Part shown: piece by piece, positions 53,866 to 62,765 of the stretch
How the letters are laid out: each line of letters opens with the position of its first letter
Numbering within the stretch: the first letter of the stretch is position 1
Assembly: GCA_018663505.1 (NCBI GenBank)
Contig: JABJQG010000061.1
Coordinates: 56,195 to 120,194 of the forward strand
Source of the DNA: Pseudobdellovibrionaceae bacterium
GTDB taxonomy: Bacteria > Bdellovibrionota > Bdellovibrionia > Bdellovibrionales > UBA1609
DNA length: 64,000 nucleotides
Direction: 5' to 3'
Notes under the pieces: model-generated
The model's database searches: none
Told to the model about the DNA's origin: nothing
What the model saw: only the letters and a program-made list of their open reading frames with translations
Translations under genes and position numbers: made by a program

Positions 53866-55674
53866 ATGTCCATTCTAGTTTCAGTTAAAAAATTATCAAA
53901 AACCATGGGGAGCAAAGAGCTTTTTAAAGATCTAAGTTTTGGTGTGTTTCAAGGGGAAAAAATTGGTCTTACCGGTCCTAATGGTGCAGGAAAATCTACA
54001 TTGTTAAAAATAATTGCTCAGCAAGAGCCCTTGGATTCTGGTGAAGTGAGTATAAAAAGAGATTTGAAAATTGCTTTTGTGGCGCAAAAAAATATTTTCC
54101 CCGATAAAAAATCCATTAGTGAGTATTTAAAAGAAAAACTCATAACTGAAGAGAATCATGAAGATATGCAAGCCGAGATCCAGGCCGCATTATGTTTGTC
54201 TTTGGTGGGGTTTGAAGATCTAGATCTGCAAATATCTACGTTATCTGGAGGTTGGAAAAAAAGACTAGCCATCTCTTGTGCTATTGCCACAGAACCGGAG
54301 CTTCTTATTTTAGATGAGCCCACAAACCATATGGATTGGGATGGTATACTCTGGTTGGAGTCTTGGTTGAAAACTTACAAAGATTCTTTACTTTTGGTTT
54401 CTCATGATCGCCGATTTTTAGAGAACAATGCCAATCGTATGATCGAGATTAATCGACTTTATAAAGATGGCGTATTGTCGTTTAACTGCGCTTATGAGGA
54501 ATTTTTGCAGAAAAAGGCGGAGTATTTTAAGGCCCAACTTAAACAGCAGGAAAGTATGTCCAATAAGGCTTCTCGTGAACTTGATTGGCTAAGAGCTGGG
54601 GTTAAGGCACGCACAACTAAATCTAAATCCAGAATGGACAATGCTTATGCTTTAATGGATGAATTAGATGATTTAAAAAAACGAAATGCATCTGTTCAAC
54701 ACAAATCTCGTATGGAAGTGGATTCTAGTGAAAGAAAAACAAAAAAGCTTGTTGATTTAAAGCATGTGGATGTGGGCTTTGAAAATAATGTTCTAATAAA
54801 AGATATTAACTTAACTCTGGGGCCAAAAATGTGTTTAGGCCTTCTTGGTGCAAATGGCAGCGGCAAGTCCTCTCTTTTGAAAACTATTATTGGTAGTATT
54901 AAACCACTGAGTGGTGAATTATTTTTAGCAGATGATCTAAAGGTTGTTTTTTTTGATCAAGCCCGAGAGAGCATTGAGCAAGATATTAATCTTATAGATT
55001 ATTTGGGTGATGGTGCAGAATATGTAATTTTTAAGGATCAATCTATTCATGTGGCTTCATATGCGAGCCGTTTTTTATTTCATTCTGAGAAAATGCACTT
55101 AAAAATTTCCCAATTATCAGGAGGGGAACAAGCTCGTTTATTAATAGCCAAGGTGTTACTTAAGCCCGCTGATGTTCTTATTTTGGATGAGCCCACAAAT
55201 GATTTAGATATCGATACCATCGAAATTTTAGAAGATACGCTAGCACAGTTTCCAGGATTAATCATTCTAGTATCCCATGATCGAAGTTTTTTAGACAAAC
55301 TTTGTGATCAACATCTTGCTTTAGATGGGCAAGGGGGGTGGTTAATGTATGCGAGTTTAAATCAGTGGCTAAAAGCACGCTTTAAGAAAAATGATAGTGG
55401 GAAATCAGTAAAAACCGATGGTGGAGAAGCCAAAAAAGTTAAGACGAATTTTAAGCTCTCTTACAAAGACAAAAGATTTTTAGAGACTGTGGAAAAAGAC
55501 TTAGAGGTACTAGAGGGGGATCTTTCGAAATTTGAAAAATTATTAGAAGATCCGAAAATAATGTCTAATCAGCAAGAGCTAAATATTATAATTAAGAAAA
55601 TTGCAGATCAACAAAAACTAATTGAGTCTACATATCAAAAATGGGAAGTAGTTGAAAAAAAGAAAGCTAAGTAA
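53866..55674 (+). CDS. uup: ABC-F ATPase, Uup type
   Basis: Two ABC ATPase domains lie in one soluble chain of 602 residues without membrane segments. Walker A motifs are GPNGAGKST and GANGSGKSS; signatures are LSGGWKKRL and LSGGEQARL; Walker B is LLILDEPTNHMDWDG and VLILDEPTNDLDID. The interdomain linker carries the ABC-F Arg/Lys-rich helix (GVKARTTKSKSRMDNAY). A C-terminal coiled coil (FLETVEKDLEVLEGDLSKFE) marks the Uup branch, linked to ribosome function and DNA repair. Its start lies 30 bases beyond the inverted repeat. Confidence 0.92.
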   Translation: MSILVSVKKLSKTMGSKELFKDLSFGVFQGEKIGLTGPNGAGKSTLLKIIAQQEPLDSGEVSIKRDLKIAFVAQKNIFPDKKSISEYLKEKLITEENHEDMQAEIQAALCLSLVGFEDLDLQISTLSGGWKKRLAISCAIATEPELLILDEPTNHMDWDGILWLESWLKTYKDSLLLVSHDRRFLENNANRMIEINRLYKDGVLSFNCAYEEFLQKKAEYFKAQLKQQESMSNKASRELDWLRAGVKARTTKSKSRMDNAYALMDELDDLKKRNASVQHKSRMEVDSSERKTKKLVDLKHVDVGFENNVLIKDINLTLGPKMCLGLLGANGSGKSSLLKTIIGSIKPLSGELFLADDLKVVFFDQARESIEQDINLIDYLGDGAEYVIFKDQSIHVASYASRFLFHSEKMHLKISQLSGGEQARLLIAKVLLKPADVLILDEPTNDLDIDTIEILEDTLAQFPGLIILVSHDRSFLDKLCDQHLALDGQGGWLMYASLNQWLKARFKKNDSGKSVKTDGGEAKKVKTNFKLSYKDKRFLETVEKDLEVLEGDLSKFEKLLEDPKIMSNQQELNIIIKKIADQQKLIESTYQKWEVVEKKKAK

Positions 55675-55688
55675 GTGGCTACTTAGCT
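55665..55688. terminator. Hairpin at the end of uup
   Basis: AGCTAAGTA-AGTGGC-TACTTAGCT is a perfect 9-bp stem that includes the uup stop codon. The T-run that follows is short and about 12 bases away, so its terminator strength is doubtful. Confidence 0.35.
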
Positions 55689-55756
55689 AGTGCGTGCTCT
55701 TTTATACTCCAACAAGTAGAATAACCTCAATATTAAAAGAGAATAAAGTAAAAAAC

Positions 55757-55924
55757 TTATGAGTAGTTAACAATAAAGTATATCACAGCAAAAATCAGAA
55801 TAGCTATTAATACACCTTTGTATTTTAATTGGCCTGTGGGGCGAAGAAAACTTCGCCGGTCCGTTTCTTCTTTACGAGAAAGTTCTCTGCGGTCTTGTTC
55901 AAAATCTGTTTGTTCTTTAGTCAT
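55757..55924 (-). CDS. Small tail-anchored membrane protein
   Basis: About 55 residues: a highly charged N-terminal part (KEQTDFEQDRRELSRKEETD) and one C-terminal membrane helix (GVLIAILIFAVIYFIV). The ATG at 55924 is preferred because the longer frame to 55981 adds an unlikely hydrophobic start; no ribosome site is visible for either. No family recognised. Confidence 0.45.
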   Translation of the reverse strand: MTKEQTDFEQDRRELSRKEETDRRSFLRPTGQLKYKGVLIAILIFAVIYFIVNYS

Positions 55925-56061
55925 AGAACTAGGGTAAGAAATTATGAAGCTTATTGTCAATTTATTAAATGAGTCGCCCAATTTTTCGATGAATGTCTAA
56001 CGTCTTATTATTTGTTTTAAGATGAAAGCTCTTTAGTTTATAGAGGTACCTTTGTTTAGGG

Positions 56062-57012
56062 TTATGTAGCTAAAAGAATATAGGCAACATAAGCGATGTA
56101 AGTGCTGAGCAATGTAAAACCAGAAGATTTCCCAAGGCGGTATTTTCTAAGGTAAATGAGAGGTAACAAAATGACTGTAGCAGCAATCATAAAATAAATA
56201 TCACGAGTAATAATTTCTTTGGATGCGGTGATTGGGTGTATACTGGCGGTAAAGCCTAAAATAGCTAGTGTGTTCATGATGTTTGATCCTATGACATTAG
56301 CAATAGCAATATCATTTCTTCCTTTATAAGCAGCTATGGCAGAAGTTGCTAATTCGGGAAGCCCTGTTCCGATGGAAATAATAGTTATACCAATAACCCT
56401 GTCAGAGAGCCCGGCAAGTTTACCTAGTTCTATACCGCCTTGAAGAGCTAAATGAGCCCCACCTGTAAGAGCAAGGCAGCCCACGATAAGGTGGCCGATA
56501 TCCCATTTAGGAGACTCAAGAACAGTCATATCTTCTAAGTCTTCTGGCGAGGTGGTCGTTTTGCGTGCGCGACGAATAGCATAAATGAGGTAGGTTGAGA
56601 GAACGAGAACTAAAATAAAGCCATCGGTTCGGGTTAAAAAGCCATCACTCACTAAAAAATACATTAATAAGGAAAATAAAATGAGGCTAGGAAGTTCAAC
56701 TGAAGCTATGGACTTATTCACTGTGTTTACTTTAATAAGTGCTGAGATACCAATAATAGCTAATATATTAAAAATATTGGAGCCCACTACATTCCCTAAG
56801 GCAATGTCTGGTGCGCCCTGGTAAGCCGCCATTAAGGATGTCATAAGCTCAGGGGCAGATGTTCCAGCTGCAATAACTGTTAAGCCAATTACAGTGGGGC
56901 TCACTTTTAAACGCACTGCTAAGCTGATGGCTGCCTTCACTAAAGACTCGCCACCAATGATTAAAATGGCGAATCCACCAAGAAGGTACAATAAAGGTCC
57001 AAAAAATTCCAT
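56062..57012 (-). CDS. Calcium/sodium antiporter, CaCA family (YrbG-like)
   Basis: The 316-residue inner-membrane protein is made of two inverted halves, each with an alpha-repeat: first GLTVIAAGTSAPELMTSLMA with GNVVGSNIFNI, second GITIISIGTGLPELATSAIA with ANVIGSNIMNT. The paired Glu in SAPELMTS and GLPELATS are the ion-binding residues. About ten membrane segments; length typical of YrbG. Divergent from the SH3 protein gene. Confidence 0.94.
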   Translation of the reverse strand: MEFFGPLLYLLGGFAILIIGGESLVKAAISLAVRLKVSPTVIGLTVIAAGTSAPELMTSLMAAYQGAPDIALGNVVGSNIFNILAIIGISALIKVNTVNKSIASVELPSLILFSLLMYFLVSDGFLTRTDGFILVLVLSTYLIYAIRRARKTTTSPEDLEDMTVLESPKWDIGHLIVGCLALTGGAHLALQGGIELGKLAGLSDRVIGITIISIGTGLPELATSAIAAYKGRNDIAIANVIGSNIMNTLAILGFTASIHPITASKEIITRDIYFMIAATVILLPLIYLRKYRLGKSSGFTLLSTYIAYVAYILLAT

Positions 57013-57056
57013 AAATCGCCTGACTGTTTTAATTCGTTATAATATTCTTCAAGTTA

Positions 57057-57518
57057 ATGTCACAGATTATAGCTATAATTACTTTGTTTGTCTTATTTAG
57101 TTTTAAAGCAAATGCTTTGTGCATCAATGCGTCTATGGCCAACCTTAGGGCAAAACCAAGTTCCAACAGCGCAATAACTTGGGTGGTGGGAAGACATACG
57201 CCTTTGGTATATTTAAAATCTAAAGGAGCTTGGTATCAGGTGAAAGATCAAGATGGTGAGCGACACTGGGTGCATTCGGGACTTGTTACAAGTAGGTATA
57301 AATGTCTTTCTATTTTAACATCTAGGGCAAATTTACGAACTGGTGCTGGGTCTCATTTTCCGAAACATAAATACCGCGCCGCAGAAAAATATGAAGCATT
57401 TAAGAGGCTGCAAAAGCAAGATAGTTGGTACGAAGTTAAGAATAATTATGGCAAGGTGATGTGGGTTCACAAGAGTAATGTGTTTATCCCGAGAAGAAAT
57501 ATTTCTATTAATTTTTAG
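57057..57518 (+). CDS. Exported protein with two bacterial SH3 domains
   Basis: A signal peptide (IIAIITLFVLFSFKANA) is followed by two SH3b units. Each has an Ala-Asn-Leu-Arg core: MANLRAKPSSNSAITW...GAWYQVKDQDGERHWVH and RANLRTGAGSHFPKHK...DSWYEVKNNYGKVMWVH. Such proteins bind peptidoglycan or act as envelope sensors; the function here is unknown. No ribosome site is obvious. Confidence 0.85.
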   Translation: MSQIIAIITLFVLFSFKANALCINASMANLRAKPSSNSAITWVVGRHTPLVYLKSKGAWYQVKDQDGERHWVHSGLVTSRYKCLSILTSRANLRTGAGSHFPKHKYRAAEKYEAFKRLQKQDSWYEVKNNYGKVMWVHKSNVFIPRRNISINF

Positions 57519-57620
57519 TTATTAATAAATAGGCAGCAGCCTTAAAAACTCCTGTGAGTGGGCGCTTCAGCACTTCTAAAATTGGGGATTATTAGCCAGT
57601 GATGTTTTATAATCACTAAT

Positions 57621-57751
57621 TTACGTATTAATTTGAGACACTGCTCACTTTAAACTTCAGAATCTTACACGTTTCTTGTAAGATTATTTACGTATTTTAG
57701 TATAGAAAATGATAATTTTAAAAAAGCTAATGATTAATCATATGTTACGTA
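57621..57751. promoter_or_regulatory. Three TTACGTA repeats upstream of the DksA-like gene
   Basis: The 7-mer TTACGTA occurs at 57621-57627, 57688-57694 and 57745-57751, the last two followed by TTTTA. Intervals are 67 and 57 bases. They lie in the otherwise empty 57519-57885 region ahead of the TraR/DksA gene. Possible operator half-sites; they may also be chance in AT-rich DNA. Confidence 0.25.
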
Positions 57752-57885
57752 TTTTAAGTTTTTTTAAGAATTTAACTTGCCAATTGTTTTGAAAAAGTGT
57801 GTAAATATTTCAGTTCCATTTTGGCACTAAAAAAGGAATTTTTTTAAAAGTTTAATGGATTAAAAATTTGCAAAGAGAGGGTTCT

Positions 57886-58251
57886 ATGACAGTTTCAGAA
57901 AAATTACTTGAGAAATGTAAATCTAAGTTGGTAGAGGCAAAGTCAGATGTCTTGAATCGTGTTAAAGAAGCGCGTAAGGAAGTGGTTTCCGAAGAAAAAG
58001 GTGGAGACGAGGCTGATCAAACAGTAAGGGCTTTGGCTGAAACCGAGTTTCTTTCTAAAAATGAAAGGTTAAGATCTCGATTGATGGAAATTGAACAAGC
58101 TTTATTCCGTATTGAAAATGGCACTTATGGTGTTTGCGAAGAGACAGAAGAGCCTATTGAAAAAGATCGTTTATTTGCAATTCCTTGGACAAGGCTAAGC
58201 ATTGAAGGTGCTGAAATCAGAGAATCTATGAACTATAGATTTGCACAATAA
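57886..58251 (+). CDS. TraR/DksA family protein lacking the zinc-finger cysteines
   Basis: The 121 residues have the DksA architecture: an N-terminal coiled coil (LLEKCKSKLVEAKSDVLNRV) and the LMEIEQALFRIENGTYGVCEET segment that leads into the zinc finger. Only the first of the four zinc Cys remains (GVCEETEEPIEKDRLFAIPW), as in cysteine-poor DksA relatives. It probably binds the RNA polymerase secondary channel to modulate transcription. The ATG at 57886 has AGAGAGGG upstream and replaces a TTG at 57868. A strong terminator follows. Confidence 0.85.
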   Translation: MTVSEKLLEKCKSKLVEAKSDVLNRVKEARKEVVSEEKGGDEADQTVRALAETEFLSKNERLRSRLMEIEQALFRIENGTYGVCEETEEPIEKDRLFAIPWTRLSIEGAEIRESMNYRFAQ

Positions 58252-58338
58252 GCAGTTACTTGTTGAAATAATTAAGGGTTCTTTAAACTTTTTAGTTTGA
58301 AAAGCGATGAAGGGCCTTAAAAATTGATGATGTATTTT

Positions 58339-58372
58339 AAGCCAAGCTCAAAGGATTGAGGTTGGCTTTTTT
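58339..58372 (+). terminator. Intrinsic terminator
   Basis: AAGCCAA-G-CTCAA pairs with TTGAG-G-TTGGCTT around an AGGA loop (12 bp with one mismatch), followed by a run of eight T. It ends the DksA-like transcription unit and precedes copy 3 of the composite element. Confidence 0.9.
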
Positions 58373-58408
58373 TTGTTTGGTCATCGAGTTTTTCTTCGTT
58401 TGGGACTT

Positions 58409-58600
58409 GTCCATCCATGGGAGGTCGGGCCTAAAGGCGGCCCGAACCTGCCAATTCCTCCACGTCGTGTGGGGGAATCTAATGAAAGAAAAAATAAATT
58501 CGATTCAACATGGATATGAAAATATTTATAGATCTAATGGCACGATGCCATTAGATTGCGGTGCTCGAGGCGGCCAGCCTCGATTTCCCACGGATGGAAA
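58409..58600. repeat. Composite palindromic element, copy 3 (diverged)
   Basis: The ends TCCATCCATGGGAGGTC and GATTTCCCACGGATGGAAA are inverted with a few mismatches. The left half keeps the same GC hairpin and the ATTCCTCCAC/GTGGGGGAAT stem as copy 1. In the right half the 11-bp variable stem is ATCTAATGGCA-CGA-TGCCATTAGAT (58532-58556), followed by GAGGC-GGCCA-GCCTC. The centre is unlike copies 1 and 2. It lies between the convergent DksA-like and YjjG-family genes; a plus-strand frame (58356-58643) through it is probably not a gene. Confidence 0.85.
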
Positions 58601-58668
58601 AATATCTGTGGAAGGTATAAAATTTCAAATTAACCCCGCCTAATTTAACCAACCCCTCTATATACAAC

Positions 58669-59355
58669 CTAGAAATCCTTAATCTCAGACAAACAAGCCA
58701 CATTAAACTTAGGCAGTGCATGACTCTCCAAAAAAGCCTTTCCATGAGGGTTAAACCAGCAAGAATCCAAGCCAAAGTCATTAGCACCAAGAATATCTGT
58801 TTCTAAGCGGTCTCCAATAACCAAAACAGAGTCCTTTGACAGAATTTTTCCTTTATCCATGGTGTGCTCAAAGAATTTAGCATGGGGTTTGGCGTAGCCA
58901 CACTCTTCGGACACTACTACAAAATCCACATATTTTTTAAGCGGAGATTGCGCCAAACGCTTATGTTGTACAAACTCAATGCCATTAGTTATAATGCCAA
59001 TTCTCGCTTCTTGGCTTAAGTGCTCGCAAATGTCCTCGGCGCCATCAATATGATGAACAGTTTGGGTGAGGTGTTCTAAATAAATATCACTGAGCTTTAT
59101 GGGGCAGCTCTCTAGTTGGTGGGCATCCATGGTCTTTTGAAAACGCTCGGTTCTTAAAAAATCTTTTGAAATCTTACCTTGTTCTAAAAGCTGCCATAAT
59201 TTATAGCTTTCCACCTTATAGGTTTCAAAAATTTTTTCTATTTCATGAACAATATTAAAGTGACTTAAAGTTTCAAAAAAAGAATGTTCTTCACTTGCTC
59301 GAAAATCAAAAAGCGTATCATCTAAATCAAAAAGAAAGAGTTCATATTTACTCAT
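58669..59355 (-). CDS. HAD-superfamily nucleotidase, YjjG type
   Basis: The 228-residue phosphatase has HAD motif I FLFDLDDTLFDF, motif II GIITNGIE, Lys in CGYAKPHAKFF, and motif IV VLVIGDRLETDILGA. YjjG-family enzymes dephosphorylate pyrimidine and non-canonical nucleoside monophosphates. The start overlaps the upstream agmatinase-family gene by 4 bases (ATGA), so they are co-translated. Confidence 0.88.
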   Translation of the reverse strand: MSKYELFLFDLDDTLFDFRASEEHSFFETLSHFNIVHEIEKIFETYKVESYKLWQLLEQGKISKDFLRTERFQKTMDAHQLESCPIKLSDIYLEHLTQTVHHIDGAEDICEHLSQEARIGIITNGIEFVQHKRLAQSPLKKYVDFVVVSEECGYAKPHAKFFEHTMDKGKILSKDSVLVIGDRLETDILGANDFGLDSCWFNPHGKAFLESHALPKFNVACLSEIKDF

Positions 59356-60377
59356 TGTTGATACAAACTCACGCTACATAATTTAAATAGTATTCTTGCG
59401 CCCACATTGCCGTCCCAAGAGGAGTTGTCCGCTGGGGCGACCTCGCATAGGTCAAAACCAACAACTTGTCTGTTAGCTTGTTTTAAGCGTTTAAATAGGT
59501 AACTGATTTCATGAAAGCTAAGGCCACCTGGAACTGGGGTTCCGGTATTGGGGCAAAGCTCTGGTGATAGCCCATCAATATCAAAAGAGATATAAACTTT
59601 TTGTGGTAGGGTTTCTAAAATGCTACTGCAGATTTCATCCCAATTTGCACCTAAGGCCATGTTGGCTTTGTTTTCAGCATCAAAAAAACAGTGGATATTG
59701 TCACGAGATTGGATGGTGTTGAACTCCGATTGGCAAAAATCTCGAACTCCAACTTGTGTTAATGTGGCTAAGTCTGGTTTTAAATCCAATAAATTAGTCA
59801 TGATGGATGCATGTGAATATTTAAAGCCCTGGTAGGATACTCTTAAATCAGCATGGGCATCAATATGTAAAATCCCTGTATCTGGATGTGTTTCCAAAAC
59901 AGCTCGCATAAGTCCCAAGGGTGAAGAGTGGTCGCCACCTACTAGGCCAACGGTTTTATTGTTACTTAAATGATTTAAAGCTGCCATATAAACAGTTTGA
60001 TTAATATGAGCAGATAACTCATTGATCTCTTGTTGTGAATTTTTGAGTTCAGCAGAAAGTTGGTTGGAGCTTTCCAGGTACTTTTGGATGGTATAAGCTC
60101 GTTCTTTAAATTTTTTATTGTCTTCGCTAATTTTAGATCGAGATAAAAATTCTTTATCCCAGTAAACCCCTTTTTTAATAAAATCTTTAAAATCATAATC
60201 ATATAAATCAAGTTGAGGGCTTTCTTTCAAAATAGCCTCAGGCCCAAGGGCACTTCCAGATCCATAAGAAGCAGTAACTTCCCAGGGCACAGGAAGCAAA
60301 ACAAGCTGTGCTTGCTCTAAAGTTGTAGGTAGTCCAAAGAGGCCATTTTTATATGAAGAAGTATTTTCAAAGTCCAT
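59352..60377 (-). CDS. Agmatinase/arginase (ureohydrolase) family enzyme
   Basis: The 341-residue protein carries the di-manganese motifs GLVGGDHSSPLG, ILHIDAHADLR and YISFDIDGLSPELCPNTGTP. The latter, with PGGLSFHE, favours agmatinase (agmatine to putrescine + urea) or a related guanidino hydrolase over arginase. It has an insert of about 40 residues (EDNKKFKERAYTIQKYLESS) absent from short agmatinases. First gene of a two-gene unit with yjjG. Confidence 0.87.
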   Translation of the reverse strand: MDFENTSSYKNGLFGLPTTLEQAQLVLLPVPWEVTASYGSGSALGPEAILKESPQLDLYDYDFKDFIKKGVYWDKEFLSRSKISEDNKKFKERAYTIQKYLESSNQLSAELKNSQQEINELSAHINQTVYMAALNHLSNNKTVGLVGGDHSSPLGLMRAVLETHPDTGILHIDAHADLRVSYQGFKYSHASIMTNLLDLKPDLATLTQVGVRDFCQSEFNTIQSRDNIHCFFDAENKANMALGANWDEICSSILETLPQKVYISFDIDGLSPELCPNTGTPVPGGLSFHEISYLFKRLKQANRQVVGFDLCEVAPADNSSWDGNVGARILFKLCSVSLYQQ

Positions 60378-60572
60378 AATTTAGAAATAGGTGCTTAATG
60401 GGAATATGGCAAAGTTTTTCTATTTATATGAAAAAAAATTATAGAAAAGAGGGAGTGTATTGCAAACTCTACCCAATGTTATGGAATTATTACTGAGCAA
60501 CCATGTTCTACAGCGGTAATGAGTAGAGCTTTAGTTGAGGTGAAACTCAGTTTCTAATTGATTGTGTGGTGA

Positions 60573-61346
60573 TTATTCTGGCAAAGAAAACGCGAGGGGC
60601 GTAGTTAGAATGTCTGGGATTGGATTAGCCATCTTCACTTCCTCGATCTGATAATATTTGTGGGATTTATAGTACTGTTGGTCCGAAATAGTAGAGTAAA
60701 GTTCTCTGAAATATAAGTTAGCACTACTTTCTTCAACTTCATAACAAGGTCCCGTTTGCTCTGTAACTATAGGACCATCTGATGACATAGCAATGTTAAT
60801 TTTATTAGATATATATTTTTGTTTTGGCTCAAAATCAGCCAATGTGCCTGGAATTATCTGATAAAATTTTTCGTCAGACGCTTTGAAGACTTGGTTTTCA
60901 ATGCCATCGTCTGCAATGACATACTTGTCACTGTTGCAGTTTGGAGAATCTTTGAAATATATAGACTCAAGCCGTAAATAATATGAGTATTCAACCTTCC
61001 CTCCACTTATTTTGCACGGGTTATCAAATGTAAAAGTACCATCACCGCAGTTACTAGAGGACGCTGACATGGAATTTTTGAATCTTAACATTTTTTTTAC
61101 TTGATCATTGTATAGGAGAAGACCTGATTGATCTAAGGTTACTAGGTGACCAATATGTTGATTGGTTTTATCACTCACTAAGATATTAGCGTTGGCCACA
61201 GTTGGGGCAGCAAACTTTATGGATGTTTCAATGACTTGGTAAGGTGAGCAGTTGAAGCCAGAGATCATAACAACGCCCACTACAGGTGTGAGTAATAATA
61301 CTTTAAAAAGTGTACTCGAGAAAAAACTTTTGATGTTTTTAAACAT
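60573..61346 (-). CDS. Probable lipoprotein of unknown function
   Basis: The 257 residues begin with a long N-region and the hydrophobic segment VLLLTPVVGVVMISGFNC; Cys in GFNC may be a lipobox of relaxed type, similar to the FQNC of another lipoprotein here. The mature part is beta-rich with several Cys (SSNCGDG, NPCKISG, SPNCNSDK, GPCYEVE). No family recognised. The ribosome site AAGGAGAC is strong. Confidence 0.7.
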   Translation of the reverse strand: MFKNIKSFFSSTLFKVLLLTPVVGVVMISGFNCSPYQVIETSIKFAAPTVANANILVSDKTNQHIGHLVTLDQSGLLLYNDQVKKMLRFKNSMSASSSNCGDGTFTFDNPCKISGGKVEYSYYLRLESIYFKDSPNCNSDKYVIADDGIENQVFKASDEKFYQIIPGTLADFEPKQKYISNKINIAMSSDGPIVTEQTGPCYEVEESSANLYFRELYSTISDQQYYKSHKYYQIEEVKMANPIPDILTTPLAFSLPE

Positions 61347-61590
61347 TTTGTCTCCTTGTGAAAACTAATAAAAATTATATATTCCACAATTCGGTTTTAA
61401 ATTAAGAGACTTTGAGTAAACTATGTATTTTGCGAGACAAGACAGAAAGTTTTAGCTCTTGGTCTGGGCTCTGATGCAGAGATTTTCAATGAGTTGTGGA
61501 AAGAGCATGGCAGTTTTTCTAATGATATTAAAAATTACTTTATTGTAATATGAGTTTGGTGGGGCGTCTAAAATGCAAGCGACAAATCAA

Positions 61591-62220
61591 TCAATGAGCA
61601 AATAGTTTGTAAAAACCATAACCAAGAACTAGTACCACGCAAGTGACAATAGTAATTCTATCAAAATGTTTATCTAAATATTTGCGGATGCTTGGCCCAT
61701 AAAAATATAAAAACCCACCAATAAGAAAAAACCGCATGCTTCGGCCAATCAATGAAGCTGCAAAAAAAGTGAGGTAGCTAATGTGTGCCACGCCTCCGGC
61801 CACAGCAAAAACTTTGTAAGGGATAGGAGTAAAACTTGCCATAAAAACAGCAACAAAGGCGTTGTCTTGAAATTGTTTTATAACAAGTTCAAAGGTGTCT
61901 GGTTTAAAAAAATAAGTAAAGAAAAAGTCTTGGGTGTATTCCCAAAACATAAAACCCAGTAGGTAGCCAATGCTTCCGCCAATAATCGAGGCCATTGCAG
62001 CGACCAAAGAATACCAGAGAGATTTTTTAGGTTTTGCGGCGCCCATAGCAATTAAGAAGGGGTCCACGGGAATAGGAAAAAAAATACCCTCCACTGCTGA
62101 TAAAGCACCAAGTGCCCAGACGCCATGGGGATGTTCAGACCAATTCATGGTCCAATCGTATAGTCTGCGTAATTGGTAGAGTGGATTTAATGGAGAATGT
62201 TTTACGATTTTTGTATTCAT
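61591..62220 (-). CDS. VTT/DedA-like membrane protein, YqaA type
   Basis: The 209-residue protein has four to five membrane segments. VEGIFFPIPVDPFLIAMGAA and the FTPIPYKVFAVAGGVAHIS motif are characteristic of the SNARE-associated (VTT) family in its YqaA branch. Such proteins are thought to be lipid scramblases or flippases in the inner membrane. Single gene. Confidence 0.87.
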   Translation of the reverse strand: MNTKIVKHSPLNPLYQLRRLYDWTMNWSEHPHGVWALGALSAVEGIFFPIPVDPFLIAMGAAKPKKSLWYSLVAAMASIIGGSIGYLLGFMFWEYTQDFFFTYFFKPDTFELVIKQFQDNAFVAVFMASFTPIPYKVFAVAGGVAHISYLTFFAASLIGRSMRFFLIGGFLYFYGPSIRKYLDKHFDRITIVTCVVLVLGYGFYKLFAH

Positions 62221-62315
62221 ATTAAGAAAACTATCAGGCTCTATTTTTATTGGCTAGTGGATAAGCTTTTAGAAAGATTATGGAACAACGCCGTGTATTT
62301 ATTCAAGGGTAAAGC

Positions 62316-62765
62316 TCATTTTTTAGGCCAAGTTTTATCGAACTCTGGGTTTTTAACACACATTTGATAACCCATTGTAATATAGCCTAGCTTAATAGCG
62401 TGTTTACACATTTTCTTTTTAAAATATATTCGTTTTTCACACTCAGGCAGAAGATGGACTCTTTTTCTTGGAGTGTTTAGACATTTTTGCGCCGCTTTTT
62501 CATGAATAGCTTTAGAATTACTGGTCCACAAACAGTATCCTGACTCCCAACTAAAAGAATGGCCAGCAATGGGACATTTAATTTCTTCTTGAGCTAATAA
62601 TGAGGGCTTTCCACTCTGTTTAGGGGGAGTGAGTTTAGTTTCCTTAGGTGCCGAGGGTGGGTTAAAGCTATTCTTTTTAAATTGAGGTTTAATTTTTGAT
62701 TGAGCTGTTTCATGAGAACAGGCCATTAAGATTATTACGTGAATAATTAATAATGTAAATTTCAC
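62316..62765 (-). CDS. Small Cys-rich lipoprotein of unknown function
   Basis: Signal LLIIHVIILMAC with lipidated Cys. A Pro/Lys-rich linker (FNPPSAPKETKLTPPKQSGK) follows, then a C-terminal domain with six Cys (IKCPIAG, GYCLWTS, KCLNTP, LPECEKR, KMCKHA, QMCVKN). The regular Cys spacing suggests a compact disulfide-bonded periplasmic domain. The ATG overlaps the antiporter stop (ATGA), so expression is coupled to it. Confidence 0.7.
   Translation of the reverse strand: MKFTLLIIHVIILMACSHETAQSKIKPQFKKNSFNPPSAPKETKLTPPKQSGKPSLLAQEEIKCPIAGHSFSWESGYCLWTSNSKAIHEKAAQKCLNTPRKRVHLLPECEKRIYFKKKMCKHAIKLGYITMGYQMCVKNPEFDKTWPKK

Noticed and set aside
58356..58643. 95-codon frame across composite element copy 3
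   Set aside because: It starts within the terminator of the DksA-like gene and is made of the element's palindromic sequence.
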